Assembly (NCBI RefSeq): GCF_030158645.1
Contig: NZ_JAOASO010000151.1
Location: 1 to 64,000, forward strand
Direction: 5' to 3'
DNA: 64,000 bases
Source of the DNA: Hydrogenophaga sp.
Lineage (GTDB): Bacteria; Pseudomonadota; Gammaproteobacteria; Burkholderiales; Burkholderiaceae_C
The first letter of the stretch is position 1. The number at the start of each line of letters is the position of its first letter. A program made the position numbers and the translations under genes. Below are positions 1 to 9,718 of this stretch, one piece after another. The notes below the pieces were generated by a model. It saw only the letters and a program-made list of their open reading frames with translations, did no database searches and had not been told where the DNA came from.

Positions 1-62
1 CGTGGCCGCTCTTCTTGATGCGCTTGATGATGATCGGTTGGAGTTTCTTGCCGTCGGCCATG
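1..62 (-). CDS. motB: Flagellar motor protein MotB, N-terminal fragment (runs off left edge)
   Basis: Reverse complement of 1-62 reads MADGKKLQPIIIKRIKKSGH, a typical MotB N-terminus, directly downstream of motA. Confidence 0.85.
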
Positions 63-79
63 CTGTGCTCTCTGCTGGA

Positions 80-940
80 TTACTTCTTGCCTTTGACGTG
101 GGCTTCAAGTTCGTTGAACGTGGGCCTGACGTCGGACAGCAGCACCTTGCGGCCGAACTCGATGGCGGTGGACGGCGCGTAGCCCTGCATGCTGGCCAGC
201 AGCGTGGTCTTGATGCACTGGAACTCCTTGCCGCTCTCTTCCACCTTCTGGTCCATCAGGCCACCGAGCGGCTCGAACACACCATAGGCCAGCAAGATGC
301 CCAGGAACGTGCCCACCAGGGCGGAGGCGATCATGCCGCCGAGCACGGCGGGCGGCTGGCCGACCGAGCCCATGGTGTTCACCACACCCAGCACGGCGGC
401 CACGATGCCGAAGGCCGGCAAACCCCCGGCCAGGCGGCCGACGGCGGCCACCGGCGCGTGGGCTTCCTGGTGGTGGGTTTCGATCTCGCTGTCCATGAGC
501 GACTCGATCTCGTGCGCGTTCAGGTTGCCCGAGACCATCATGCGCAGGTAGTCGGTGATGAACTCGACGACGTGGTGGTCGGCGGCGATGGTGGGGTACT
601 TCTTGAAGACCGCCGATTCGTGCGGATTCTCGACGTCCTGCTCGATCGCCATCAGGCCCTCCTTGCGGGCCTTTTGCAGCAGGTCGTACTGCAGCGCCAT
701 GAGCTCCATGTAGCGGGCCTTGGTGTAGCGACTGCCCTTGAAGCAGCCGGCCAGTCCCTTCAACGACGCCTTGATCACCTTCATCTGGTTGTTGATGAGG
801 AAAGCGCCGATGGCCGCACCGAGGATGGTGGTCATCTCGAACGGCAGGGCCTTGAGCACCACCGCGATGTTGCCGCCGTGGAAGATGTAGACGCCGAAGA
901 TGCAAAGCATCGAAACGACAAAACCGATGATGACGAACAT
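80..940 (-). CDS. motA: Flagellar motor stator protein MotA
   Basis: 286 aa ORF; MotA-like sequence (MFVIIGFVVSMLCIFGVYIFHGGNIAVVLKALPFE; GLPAFGIVAAVLGVVNTMGSVGQPPAVLGGMIASALVGTFLGILLAYG). Confidence 0.97.
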   Translation of the reverse strand: MFVIIGFVVSMLCIFGVYIFHGGNIAVVLKALPFEMTTILGAAIGAFLINNQMKVIKASLKGLAGCFKGSRYTKARYMELMALQYDLLQKARKEGLMAIEQDVENPHESAVFKKYPTIAADHHVVEFITDYLRMMVSGNLNAHEIESLMDSEIETHHQEAHAPVAAVGRLAGGLPAFGIVAAVLGVVNTMGSVGQPPAVLGGMIASALVGTFLGILLAYGVFEPLGGLMDQKVEESGKEFQCIKTTLLASMQGYAPSTAIEFGRKVLLSDVRPTFNELEAHVKGKK

Positions 941-1003
941 GTGTGTGGGCCTGAAAGAGGACGCTGCACCGGAGTGCCACGTGACTTTGGGGGGATGCCT
1001 TCT

Positions 1004-1030
1004 CTATCGACCAACTCTAGGTGCGATTGA
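1004..1030 (-). promoter_or_regulatory. Candidate sigma-28 (FliA) promoter for motAB: TCAA-N15-GTCGATAG on the minus strand
   Basis: Plus strand reads CTATCGAC-N15-TTGA; compared with consensus TAAA-N15-GCCGATAA; about 64 nt upstream of the motA ATG. Confidence 0.55.
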
Positions 1031-1046
1031 AGGGAGCCATAAACGC

Positions 1047-1074
1047 GAAATGGACCCGCATCGGGGTCCATTTC
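1047..1074 (-). terminator. Perfect 11-bp stem-loop between flhC and motA, candidate terminator or attenuator
   Basis: GAAATGGACCC-GCATCG-GGGTCCATTTC inverted repeat. Confidence 0.55.
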
Positions 1075-1095
1075 AGGTTTTGGGAAAGGCGGTGA

Positions 1096-1632
1096 TCAGT
1101 GCAGGCGGAGTCCGCCCGAAGCCGCACCCTTGCCGGCACGCGCCGGTGGCTGGCACAGGCCGCACACGAAATGCCGGTTCTCGTAGGGCTCGGTGACGAA
1201 GTTGCCGCCACAGCAGGTGCACTTGGTCAGGGTCAGCATGCCGTTGTCCACGAACTTCACCAGGCGCCAGGCGCGGGTGACCGAGAGGATGGGCTCGATC
1301 GAGCTGGCCGTCATCTGGTCGTTGTACAGGCGGAAGGCCTTGATCACCGTGTCGATCTCTTCGAGTTCGCTGGTCTTGCTCAGGTACTCGTGGATGTTGA
1401 GGAACAGCGAAGCGTGGATGTTGGGCTGCCACGTGAGGAACCAGTCGGTGGAGAAAGGCAACTGGCCTTTCGAGGGGCTCTTGCCCGCCACTTCCTTGTA
1501 CAGGCGCAACAGGCGCTCGTACGAGAGGCTGGTTTCGTACTCCAGCACCTGCAGGCGCGCACCGAGCTGGATCAGGGCCACCGCGCGTTCGATGTCGCGG
1601 GACTCGTTGAGGATGCTTTTGCCGACGGCCAT
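1096..1632 (-). CDS. flhC: Flagellar transcriptional activator FlhC
   Basis: MAVGKSILNESRDIERAVALIQLGARLQVLEYETSLSYERLLRLYKEVAG..., with CTCCGGNF...CGLC cysteine motifs; start re-assigned inside ORF 1096-1824. Confidence 0.95.
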   Translation of the reverse strand: MAVGKSILNESRDIERAVALIQLGARLQVLEYETSLSYERLLRLYKEVAGKSPSKGQLPFSTDWFLTWQPNIHASLFLNIHEYLSKTSELEEIDTVIKAFRLYNDQMTASSIEPILSVTRAWRLVKFVDNGMLTLTKCTCCGGNFVTEPYENRHFVCGLCQPPARAGKGAASGGLRLH

Positions 1633-1679
1633 GGTGTGCTCCTGGAGCGTGTGAGAAGGGAAACCGGGGACCGCGCAGC

Positions 1680-2015
1680 TCAGTGCGCAGCCATGGACTC
1701 GGCGAACTTGCCGGCCATCAGGATGCTGGCGTGCAGCTGCGTGGTGGTGGCGTTGTCCACCTTCTTCACGTTGTGGCTGGTCAGCAGGTTCCACACCAGG
1801 TCGTCGTCCACACGGAAGCGGCACAGCAACATGTTGCTTGAGGCGATCTTCAGCAGCTGCGCGGTGGACAGCATGCCCAGCAGGTCGGCGGCTTCTTCGG
1901 TCAGACCGAGGCGGAACAGCGCTTCGGCGCGGTCCTTGCGGATGAGGTTCTGAGCCAGCATCAGGTAGGTCAGGTTGGCTTCGCGGATTTCTGCCAGGAG
2001 TTGTTCGCTGTCCAT
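1680..2015 (-). CDS. flhD: Flagellar transcriptional regulator FlhD
   Basis: MDSEQLLAEIREANLTYLMLAQNLIRKDRAEALFRLGL..., classic FlhD; immediately upstream of flhC. Confidence 0.95.
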   Translation of the reverse strand: MDSEQLLAEIREANLTYLMLAQNLIRKDRAEALFRLGLTEEAADLLGMLSTAQLLKIASSNMLLCRFRVDDDLVWNLLTSHNVKKVDNATTTQLHASILMAGKFAESMAAH

Positions 2016-2405
2016 GATGTGTTCCTTCGGTGTGGGGGCCTGGGTTGTTGGCGACTTGCTTACAACTCCTGACCCGATGTGTGTAATTGTGTCGAGCGCA
2101 ACAAAATCTTGAATCGGTAAACGGCTGTACCGCGTGTCAGGTGTGCAGCACCCGCGTGTCAGCCAGACGCCTACGTCTTTGGTTCTCAAAACGGTGCCGC
2201 CCGTGCGCGCCTCGAAACGCAGCCGTTCCACGGCTCAGGTGCGCTGAATGCGCGCCGATGGTCATGAGGGAGCACCCTCGCCTCGCGCGGCGGCTGTTGA
2301 TGTGTAACGGCTTCCTCAAGCGCCGGAGACGCCACCAGCCCGCGCTAAGCACCGAACTGCACCCCGACACACCTGCTTATCTGCAAAACGAATTTCAAGC
2401 AGGGC

Positions 2406-2432
2406 TAAAGAATCCGTGCAGGTCTCCGAAAT
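2406..2432 (+). promoter_or_regulatory. Candidate sigma-28 promoter upstream of fliC copy 1: TAAA-N15-TCCGAAAT
   Basis: Perfect -35-like TAAA with 15-nt spacer; -10 matches 5/8. Confidence 0.4.
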
Positions 2433-2538
2433 TGAAACCAACGGACTTCTAAAAAGGTTCGTCGTCCGGCAAGTGAAGCGGCGAGTTGGAAGAGACCTGG
2501 GGTCCATCCGGCGCGTGCAGCCAGCTCCGGTCATGGCG

Positions 2539-2556
2539 GCCAGCCTTCTGGCTGGC
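2539..2556 (+). other. 5'-leader hairpin of fliC copy 1
   Basis: GCCAGCC-TTCT-GGCTGGC perfect 7-bp stem between the promoter candidate and the ATG. Confidence 0.4.
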
Positions 2557-2610
2557 GTTGAGATTGGCATCAATGCCGGATTACTTTTTTTCCATTTTTA
2601 GGAGTTAGTT

Positions 2611-3732
2611 ATGACCACCATCAACACCAACATCCAGTCGATGAATGCCCAGCGCAACCTGTCGGCTTCGCAGGGCTCGCTGTCCACCTCCATGCAGCGC
2701 CTGTCTTCCGGCCTGCGTGTCAACAGCGCCAAGGACGACGCCGCTGGCCTGGCGATCTCGGAGCGCATGAACGCCCAGGTCAAGGGCCTGAACGTGGCCG
2801 CCCGCAACGCCAACGACGGCATCTCGCTGGCGCAAACCGCTGAAGGCGCCATGGCCGAGATCGGCAACAACCTGCAGCGCATCCGCGAACTGGCCGTGCA
2901 ATCGTCCAACGCCACCAACTCGGACTCCGACCGCACGGCCCTGCAAAAGGAAGTCTCGCAGCTGCAGTCCGAGATACAGCGTGTGGCCACGCAGACCGAG
3001 TTCAACGGCACCAAGCTGCTCGACGGCAGCTTCACCGGCAAGGCCTTCCAGGTCGGTGCCAACGCCGGTCAGTTGATCACCGTCAGTGCCGTGACCAACG
3101 CACAGACCAACTCTCTGGGCAGCACCAACTTTGCCGCTGACGTGGCAGGGGGAGTGGTCACAGACGCAGCAATCAGCGGTTTGACCATTAACACCGTGGC
3201 CATCGACAACGTGGCAGCCCAAGGCAGCGTGGCGGCGACGGCCACCGCGCTGGCCTCTGCCATCAACCAGAAGGTGGAAACGACTGGCGTGTTTGCAGTG
3301 GTCAATGCGAGCAACGGCGTGACACTGCAGTCCACCCGTGCGGCCACAGCGACCGTGGTGGGCGGCACGATCACCAACACGGGCCTCACCGCTGCATCTA
3401 CGGCAGCCACCACTGCTTTTGAAGCGAACGACCTAGACGTCTCGACGTTCTCAGGTGCGCAAAAAGCACTGTCCATCGCCGACACCGCGCTGACCAGCAT
3501 CAACTCGTCGCGCGCCGACATGGGTGCCATCCAGAACCGCTTCGGTTCCGTGATCCAGAACCTGCAGACCAGCTCGGAAAACCTCTCCGCTGCCCGTGGC
3601 CGTATCGTAGACGCCGACTTTGCCAAGGAAACCGCCAACCTGTCACGCGCCCAGATCCTGCAGCAGGCTGGCACCGCCATGGTGGCCCAGGCCAACCAGC
3701 TGCCTCAGGGCGTGCTGAGCCTGCTGCGCTGA
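2611..3732 (+). CDS. fliC: Flagellin, copy 1
   Basis: 373 aa; N-terminal [53 protein letters not shown] and C-terminal flagellin domain. Confidence 0.97.
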   Translation: MTTINTNIQSMNAQRNLSASQGSLSTSMQRLSSGLRVNSAKDDAAGLAISERMNAQVKGLNVAARNANDGISLAQTAEGAMAEIGNNLQRIRELAVQSSNATNSDSDRTALQKEVSQLQSEIQRVATQTEFNGTKLLDGSFTGKAFQVGANAGQLITVSAVTNAQTNSLGSTNFAADVAGGVVTDAAISGLTINTVAIDNVAAQGSVAATATALASAINQKVETTGVFAVVNASNGVTLQSTRAATATVVGGTITNTGLTAASTAATTAFEANDLDVSTFSGAQKALSIADTALTSINSSRADMGAIQNRFGSVIQNLQTSSENLSAARGRIVDADFAKETANLSRAQILQQAGTAMVAQANQLPQGVLSLLR

Positions 3733-3784
3733 TCGAACAGCCAGCCCACCGCAAGCGCAATAACCACACACCCAGGAGTCATTC

Positions 3785-4906
3785 ATGACCACCATCAACA
3801 CCAACATCCAGTCGATGAACGCCCAGCGCAACCTATCGGCTTCGCAGGGCTCGCTGTCCACCTCCATGCAGCGCCTGTCTTCCGGCCTGCGTGTCAACAG
3901 CGCCAAGGACGACGCCGCTGGCCTGGCGATCTCGGAGCGCATGAACGCCCAGGTCAAGGGCCTGAACGTGGCCGCCCGCAACGCCAACGACGGCATCTCG
4001 CTGGCGCAAACCGCTGAAGGCGCCATGGCCGAGATCGGCAACAACCTGCAGCGCATCCGCGAACTGGCCGTGCAATCGTCCAACGCCACCAACTCGGACT
4101 CCGACCGCACGGCCCTGCAAAAGGAAGTCTCGCAGCTGCAGTCCGAGATACAGCGTGTGGCCACGCAGACCGAGTTCAACGGCACCAAGCTGCTCGACGG
4201 CAGCTTCACCGGCAAGGCCTTCCAGGTCGGTGCCAACGCCGGTCAGTTGATCACCGTCAGTGCCGTGACCAACGCACAGACCAACTCTCTGGGCAGCACC
4301 AACTTTGCCGCTGACGTGGCAGGGGGAGTGGTCACAGACGCAGCAATCAGCGGTTTGACCATTAACACCGTGGCCATCGACAACGTGGCAGCCCAAGGCA
4401 GCGTGGCGGCGACGGCCACCGCGCTGGCCTCTGCCATCAACCAGAAGGTGGAAACGACTGGCGTGTTTGCAGTGGTCAATGCGAGCAACGGCGTGACACT
4501 GCAGTCCACCCGTGCGGCCACAGCGACCGTGGTGGGCGGCACGATCACCAACACGGGCCTCACCGCTGCATCTACGGCAGCCACCACTGCTTTTGAAGCG
4601 AACGACCTAGACGTCTCGACGTTCTCAGGTGCGCAAAAAGCACTGTCCATCGCCGACACCGCGCTGACCAGCATCAACTCGTCGCGCGCCGACATGGGTG
4701 CCATCCAGAACCGCTTCGGTTCCGTGATCCAGAACCTGCAGACCAGCTCGGAAAACCTCTCCGCTGCCCGTGGCCGTATCGTAGACGCCGACTTTGCCAA
4801 GGAAACCGCCAACCTGTCACGCGCCCAGATCCTGCAGCAGGCTGGCACCGCCATGGTGGCCCAGGCCAACCAGCTGCCTCAGGGCGTGCTGAGCCTGCTG
4901 CGCTGA
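3785..4906 (+). CDS. fliC: Flagellin, copy 2 (protein identical to copy 1)
   Basis: Identical 373 aa translation; only two silent nucleotide differences seen near the 5' end. Confidence 0.97.
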   Translation: MTTINTNIQSMNAQRNLSASQGSLSTSMQRLSSGLRVNSAKDDAAGLAISERMNAQVKGLNVAARNANDGISLAQTAEGAMAEIGNNLQRIRELAVQSSNATNSDSDRTALQKEVSQLQSEIQRVATQTEFNGTKLLDGSFTGKAFQVGANAGQLITVSAVTNAQTNSLGSTNFAADVAGGVVTDAAISGLTINTVAIDNVAAQGSVAATATALASAINQKVETTGVFAVVNASNGVTLQSTRAATATVVGGTITNTGLTAASTAATTAFEANDLDVSTFSGAQKALSIADTALTSINSSRADMGAIQNRFGSVIQNLQTSSENLSAARGRIVDADFAKETANLSRAQILQQAGTAMVAQANQLPQGVLSLLR

Positions 4907-4954
4907 TCGGCACAGCGATCTCCGCAAGCGCCTTGCCGGTACCGGCAGGGCTGC

Positions 4955-4997
4955 CCCGGGCGGTGGTGGTGGCTAAAAACCACCCCACCGCCTCGGG
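4955..4997 (+). terminator. Imperfect GC-rich stem-loop after fliC copy 2, candidate terminator
   Basis: CCCGGGCGGTGGTGGTGG-CTAAAAA-CCACCCCACCGCCTCGGG. Confidence 0.5.
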
Positions 4998-5065
4998 CTT
5001 TGCGGGATGAACAGACCCTATGCAACCTGCGTGGGGTCCGTCCATCCCGGGAAGGAGCACCACCC

Positions 5066-6445
5066 ATGTCCACCATTTCGTCGCCAGGCCTGGCCAGCGG
5101 CATCGACATCAAGAGCATCGTCTCGCAACTGGTGGCGCTCGACCGGGCGCCCCTGCAGCCCCTGCAAAAAAGCGCCACCTCGATGCAGAGCCAGCTCTCC
5201 ATCTACGGCACGCTCAAGTCCATGATGTCCGGCTTTGGCGACGCAGCGGCCAAGCTCTCCGATCCAGCCGGCTGGAACAGCGTGAAGGCTTCCACTTCAA
5301 ACGACAAGGCGGTGACGGTCAGCACGTCGGCTGGCTCCAGCGCCACCAGCCTCTCCATCGAGGTGCAGAAACTGGCGAAAGCGCAATCGGCCGCAACAGC
5401 GCTTCCACCTTTTGCCCTGCAGAGCGCACTCGGCGCAGGAACGCTCAGCATCCAGGTGGGTTCGGGCGCAGCGGTGGACGTGGTCATAGAAGCCGGCAAG
5501 GACAGCCTGGCCGATGTGGCGCGCACGATCAACGACGCCAAGGCCGGGGTGTCTGCCACCGTGGTGCGGGACGCGAGCGGGGAACGCCTGTTGATGCGTG
5601 CCACCGACACCGGTATCAGCAAAAGTTTCACTGTGGCGGTGAGCGGCGGCAGCCCGGGGCTGGAGCGGCTGGCGTTTGGGCCGCTCGTGACCGGTGGCAT
5701 GACACAAACCCAGGCGCCGCAAGACGCCGAGGCCACAATCAACAACGTGGCGATCACCTCACCCAGCAACCGCCTGACCGACACCGTGCCGGGGCTCACA
5801 CTCACACTGACCCAAGTCACCACCGAGCCGGTGGAGATTGCGGTGGCCGCCGATCAGGAAGCCATGAAAAAAAACGTGCAGTCGTTTGTGGACGCCTACA
5901 ACGCGCTCAACGACCTGCTGACGGTGGCGACCAAATACAACCCGACCACCAAAACCGCAGGCTCATTGCAGGGTGACAGCACCGCAGTGGGTCTGCAAAA
6001 CGCCATGCGGGGCATGATGCGCTCGGTAACCGCCAGCAGCCCGTTTTCGCGCCTCATCGACGTGGGCATCGAAGCTCAGAAGGATGGCAAGCTGGAGATC
6101 AAGGCCGACAAGCTCTCGAGCGCACTCGGCAACGTCGATGGACTTCGGGCCCTGTTTTCGACCTCCAGCACCGACCCAACAGCCCAAGGCTTCGGGCTGA
6201 AGATCAAGGCCTTTGCCGATGGCATGGTCGCCGCTTCAGGCTCGCTCAGCACACGGACCGATTCGCTGCAGAACGCGATACGGCGCAACACCAAGGAGCA
6301 GGAGAGGGTGATCGAACGTGCGGCTCGCTCCGAAACGCGCTACCTGGCGCAGTACAACGCCATGGACGCGGCCGTGGGCCGGCTTAACGGACTGAGTTCG
6401 TTCGTGAACCAGCAGGTCACGCTTTGGAACAAATCCACGGGTTGA
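5066..6445 (+). CDS. fliD: Flagellar cap protein FliD
   Basis: MSTISSPGLASGIDIKSIVSQLVALDRAPLQPLQK..., FliD N- and C-termini; start re-assigned from 5000. Confidence 0.95.
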   Translation: MSTISSPGLASGIDIKSIVSQLVALDRAPLQPLQKSATSMQSQLSIYGTLKSMMSGFGDAAAKLSDPAGWNSVKASTSNDKAVTVSTSAGSSATSLSIEVQKLAKAQSAATALPPFALQSALGAGTLSIQVGSGAAVDVVIEAGKDSLADVARTINDAKAGVSATVVRDASGERLLMRATDTGISKSFTVAVSGGSPGLERLAFGPLVTGGMTQTQAPQDAEATINNVAITSPSNRLTDTVPGLTLTLTQVTTEPVEIAVAADQEAMKKNVQSFVDAYNALNDLLTVATKYNPTTKTAGSLQGDSTAVGLQNAMRGMMRSVTASSPFSRLIDVGIEAQKDGKLEIKADKLSSALGNVDGLRALFSTSSTDPTAQGFGLKIKAFADGMVAASGSLSTRTDSLQNAIRRNTKEQERVIERAARSETRYLAQYNAMDAAVGRLNGLSSFVNQQVTLWNKSTG

Positions 6446-6588
6446 CCCTCCGTTGCTTCATCGCCAACCCGACCCTGCGCAGCCCCCGCCTGGTCGGGCT
6501 TTTCACTCCATCCGTGATGCATTGACGAGGACGTTACAACCATGAACACCTCATCCCCATTTACACCGCATATCCGGGCTTTGGCACC

Positions 6589-6615
6589 TACAGTCCCCAC
6601 CGGGCCTGCCGATAC
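6589..6615 (+). promoter_or_regulatory. Candidate sigma-28 promoter for fliST: TACA-N15-GCCGATAC
   Basis: -35 matches 3/4 and -10 matches 7/8 with 15-nt spacer; 31 nt before the fliS ATG at 6647. Confidence 0.6.
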
Positions 6616-6646
6616 AGAAAGGTATCAGCCACAAGGAACCGAAGCC

Positions 6647-7075
6647 ATGTTTACCTCTGTGAATTCACGAGCCGCCTCCGCTTACAAACGCGTTTCCGCC
6701 GACACCGGCGTGAGCACCGCCGACCCGCACCAGTTGGTGGGCATGCTGTTTGACGGCCTGATGCAGTCGCTCAACGCAGCGCGTGGCGCCATGGAGCGCG
6801 GCGAGATCGAGGCCAAGGGCCAGGCGATCGGCAAGGCCGTGCGCATTCTGGAAGAAGGCCTCAAGGGCGGCCTGAACATGGCCCAAGGCGGAGACCTGGC
6901 CAAAAATCTGAATGGCCTGTACGGCTACGCCGTACAACGCCTGACGCTGGCCAACCTGCGCAACGACCGGGCACTGGTGACCGAAGTGATCGGCCTCATC
7001 GAGCCGCTGGCCGAGTCGTGGAAACAGATCCGCGGAGCCGCCGCCGTACCGCCCGCCACGGGCCTTGGGGCCTGA
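6647..7075 (+). CDS. fliS: Flagellin export chaperone FliS
   Basis: MFTSVNSRAASAYKRVSADTGVSTADPHQLVGMLFDGLMQSLNAARGAM...; downstream of fliD. Confidence 0.93.
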   Translation: MFTSVNSRAASAYKRVSADTGVSTADPHQLVGMLFDGLMQSLNAARGAMERGEIEAKGQAIGKAVRILEEGLKGGLNMAQGGDLAKNLNGLYGYAVQRLTLANLRNDRALVTEVIGLIEPLAESWKQIRGAAAVPPATGLGA

Positions 7076-7076
7076 C

Positions 7077-7379
7077 ATGGAGCACAGTTTGCTGGACTAT
7101 TACAAAGCCATCGAGCGCACGAGCAGCCAGATGCTCGAAGCGGCGAAGACGGAAAACTGGGACCAGGTGGTGCGGCTCGAAGGTGCCTGCGCGGTGCTGA
7201 TCGCGCAGCTGCGGTTCAAGTCCAAGACCGACGCGCTGGCGCCGGAAGAGCGCAAGGAAAAAACGAAGATCATGCAGCGCATCCTGCGCACGGATGCCGA
7301 GATCCGTTGCCTGGCCGAGCCCTGGCTCAACGACCTCGCGCAGCTGATCGACCGCAACCAGGCGCAGCCGATGCACTAG
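7077..7379 (+). CDS. fliT: FliT-like flagellar chaperone
   Basis: 101-codon ORF directly after fliS: MEHSLLDYYKAIERTSSQMLEAAKTENWDQVVRLEGAC. Confidence 0.8.
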   Translation: MEHSLLDYYKAIERTSSQMLEAAKTENWDQVVRLEGACAVLIAQLRFKSKTDALAPEERKEKTKIMQRILRTDAEIRCLAEPWLNDLAQLIDRNQAQPMH

Positions 7380-7382
7380 AAG

Positions 7383-7487
7383 GGAAACCCCCCTGCGCCG
7401 CTTCGCGGCTTCCCCCCGGGGGGACGATGCCTGAGGCCGGGCAAAGCCAGTTCCTCGGCATCTCTGGGTTCAGACACGCGCTCCGGA
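7383..7487. repeat. Intergenic GC-rich repeat element, copy A
   Basis: CCCCCCTGCGCCGCTTCGCGGCTTCCCCCCGGGGGG...GTTCCTCGGCATCTCTGGGTT...CGCTCCGG; same layout as 18336-18445. Confidence 0.6.
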
Positions 7488-7496
7488 GAGACCGTG

Positions 7497-7820
7497 TCAG
7501 ACCCCCATGTTCATGATGTCGGTGTAGGCCTGGACCATGCGGTTGCGCACGTGCAGCGTGGCCTGAAACCCCACCTGCGACTTCTGCATCGCCAGCATGG
7601 TTTCTTCCAGACTGACCTTGGGGTTGCCCAGTTGCACCTCGGTCTGCAGGCGCGACGCTTCGTTCTGGGCAGCGCTCACGCTCTTGAGTGCGTCTTTCAG
7701 GTTGGCGGCAAAGCCACCTTCCACACCACCGGCGCCGCCCACACCGCCGGGGCGTTTGAGCTGGGTTTGACCAACGCCGGTCAACGCCTGGCTGGTCAGG
7801 GGGGAGATGCGCATGTCCAT
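7497..7820 (-). CDS. fliE: Flagellar hook-basal body complex protein FliE
   Basis: 107 aa; C-terminal VSLEETMLAMQKSQVGFQATLHVRNRMVQAYTDIMNMGV; divergent from fliF. Confidence 0.95.
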   Translation of the reverse strand: MDMRISPLTSQALTGVGQTQLKRPGGVGGAGGVEGGFAANLKDALKSVSAAQNEASRLQTEVQLGNPKVSLEETMLAMQKSQVGFQATLHVRNRMVQAYTDIMNMGV

Positions 7821-8002
7821 GGCAGAGTCCTCTCACAAATTGAATGCGTTGATGCTAGGCGGCGAGGCCGGCCAACGCGGCGGGAATAAGGGCACAAAGC
7901 ACGGCCTTATCGAGGGTATGGCGCGGGGGGTGGGGCCGAATAATCGGTCGCAACGGGAGGCAATCCTTCCCGAAACCGACCTTCTACCCGAGCCCTGCAC
8001 CC

Positions 8003-9679
8003 ATGAGCACCACCCTGGCACCGATAGAACTCCAGCCCGCGAGCCGCAGCGCTTTCGGCGAAGGCCTCTCGCGCATGGACCAGGCCCAGAAGATCAAGCT
8101 CGGACTGGGCGCACTGGCCCTGCTGGCGATCGCCCTGGCCTTCTTTTTCATGGGTCGCCAGCCCGAGTACCGCGTGCTCTACGCCAACCTGGGCGACAAG
8201 GACGGCGGGGCCATCGTGGCGCAGCTCTCGCAGATGAACGTGCCCTACAAACACGCCGAGGGTGGCCAGGCCATCCTGGTGCCGGCCGACAAGGTGCACG
8301 ACACGCGCCTGCGCCTGGCCTCGCAAGGTTTGCCCAAGGGTTCGATCTCCGGGTTCGAGCAGATGGAAGCCAACCGCTTCGGCATGACGCAGTTCCAGGA
8401 GCGGCTCACGTTCCAGCGCGGGCTCGAAGGCGAACTGACCCGCTCGATCCAGTCACTCTCCTCCGTGCAGAGCGCGCGCATCCACCTGGCCCTGCCGAAC
8501 CAGAACGGCTTCTTCCGCGAACAGCAAAAACCCAGCGCCTCGGTGCTGCTCACGCTGCACGCCGGTCGCACGCTCGACCGCGCGCAGGTCGCCGGCATCG
8601 TGCACCTGGTGGCCAGCAGCGTGCCCGAGATGAACCCCAAGGCGGTGAGCGTGGTGGACGACGCGGGCAACCTGCTCTCGGCCCCGGCCGACGCCCAGGC
8701 CCAGGGCGCCGACACCCAGAAGCTGCAGTACACGCAGCAGATCGAACAGCTCTACACGCGCCGCATCATGGAGATGCTGGAGCCGCTGGTGGGCCGCAAC
8801 AACGTGAAGGCCCAGGTCAGCGCCGACGTGGACTTCTCCATGGTCGAGTCGACCAGCGAAGAGCACAAGCCCAACCAGAGTCCCGACACCAGCGCCGTGC
8901 GCAGCCAGCAGACGGTGGTGGACGGTGCCGCCGCCGGTGCCGCCCCGTCGGGCGTGCCGGGGGCCGTGAGCAACCAGCCGCCCGTGACCGGCACCGCTCC
9001 GGTCAACGGCGCTGCCGCACCCGTGGGCGTGACGCCCCAGGGCGGCACCGACAAGCCGGGCAACATGCGCCGCGAGTCGGTGGTGAACTACGAAGTGGAC
9101 AAGACGGTCAAGGTGGTGCGCGAGTCCAGCGGCCAGATCAAGCGCCTGAGCGCGGCGGTGGTGATCAACCACCGCACCACGACCGACAAGGCGGGCAAGG
9201 AAACCACGGTGGCCATTCCAGCCGCGCAGCTCGAACAAATGACCGCGCTGGTGCGCGAGACCATCGGCTTCAACAAGGACCGCGGCGATTCGGTGAACGT
9301 GGTCAACGCGCCTTTCAACATCGAGAAGACCAGCGAAGCCGAAACCATCGCATGGTGGCAGCAGGCCGAAAACCAGGAGTTCCTGCGCGGCCTGGCCTGG
9401 CCGCTGGGCATGGTGGGCCTGGGCCTGCTGGTGCTCATGGGCATGGTGCGCCCGGGCCTCAAGCTGCTCAAGACGCCGGTGGTGCGCAGCCAGACCGAGG
9501 TGCAGCCGCTGAACGCCATGCTCAACGAAGCCCCTGAGCGCCCGGGCCTGCCGATGCCCAGCAACGAACCCACGCCCGAGAGCCAGCGACTCACCGACGC
9601 CAAGCGCCTGGCGTTGGAGAACCCCATGGCCGTGGCGAACATCGTCAAAGGCTGGGTCAACGGCGAATCCCCAGCCTGA
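8003..9679 (+). CDS. fliF: Flagellar M-ring protein FliF
   Basis: 558 aa; YRVLYANLGDKDGGAIVAQLSQMNVPYK, FQRGLEGELTRSIQSLSSVQSARIHLALP. Confidence 0.97.
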   Translation: MSTTLAPIELQPASRSAFGEGLSRMDQAQKIKLGLGALALLAIALAFFFMGRQPEYRVLYANLGDKDGGAIVAQLSQMNVPYKHAEGGQAILVPADKVHDTRLRLASQGLPKGSISGFEQMEANRFGMTQFQERLTFQRGLEGELTRSIQSLSSVQSARIHLALPNQNGFFREQQKPSASVLLTLHAGRTLDRAQVAGIVHLVASSVPEMNPKAVSVVDDAGNLLSAPADAQAQGADTQKLQYTQQIEQLYTRRIMEMLEPLVGRNNVKAQVSADVDFSMVESTSEEHKPNQSPDTSAVRSQQTVVDGAAAGAAPSGVPGAVSNQPPVTGTAPVNGAAAPVGVTPQGGTDKPGNMRRESVVNYEVDKTVKVVRESSGQIKRLSAAVVINHRTTTDKAGKETTVAIPAAQLEQMTALVRETIGFNKDRGDSVNVVNAPFNIEKTSEAETIAWWQQAENQEFLRGLAWPLGMVGLGLLVLMGMVRPGLKLLKTPVVRSQTEVQPLNAMLNEAPERPGLPMPSNEPTPESQRLTDAKRLALENPMAVANIVKGWVNGESPA

Positions 9680-9718
9680 CCCCCCGCAGACCCACACACA
9701 CCCCACAGAGAAAAGCAC

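Noticed and set aside
2087-2573. Small ORFs in the flhD-fliC intergenic region
   Set aside because: No family resemblance and they overlap the predicted promoter and leader region
3069-4869. Duplicate antisense ORFs (208 aa) inside both fliC copies, which could look like a conserved antisense gene pair
   Set aside because: Identity follows from the duplicated fliC DNA; no independent coding evidence
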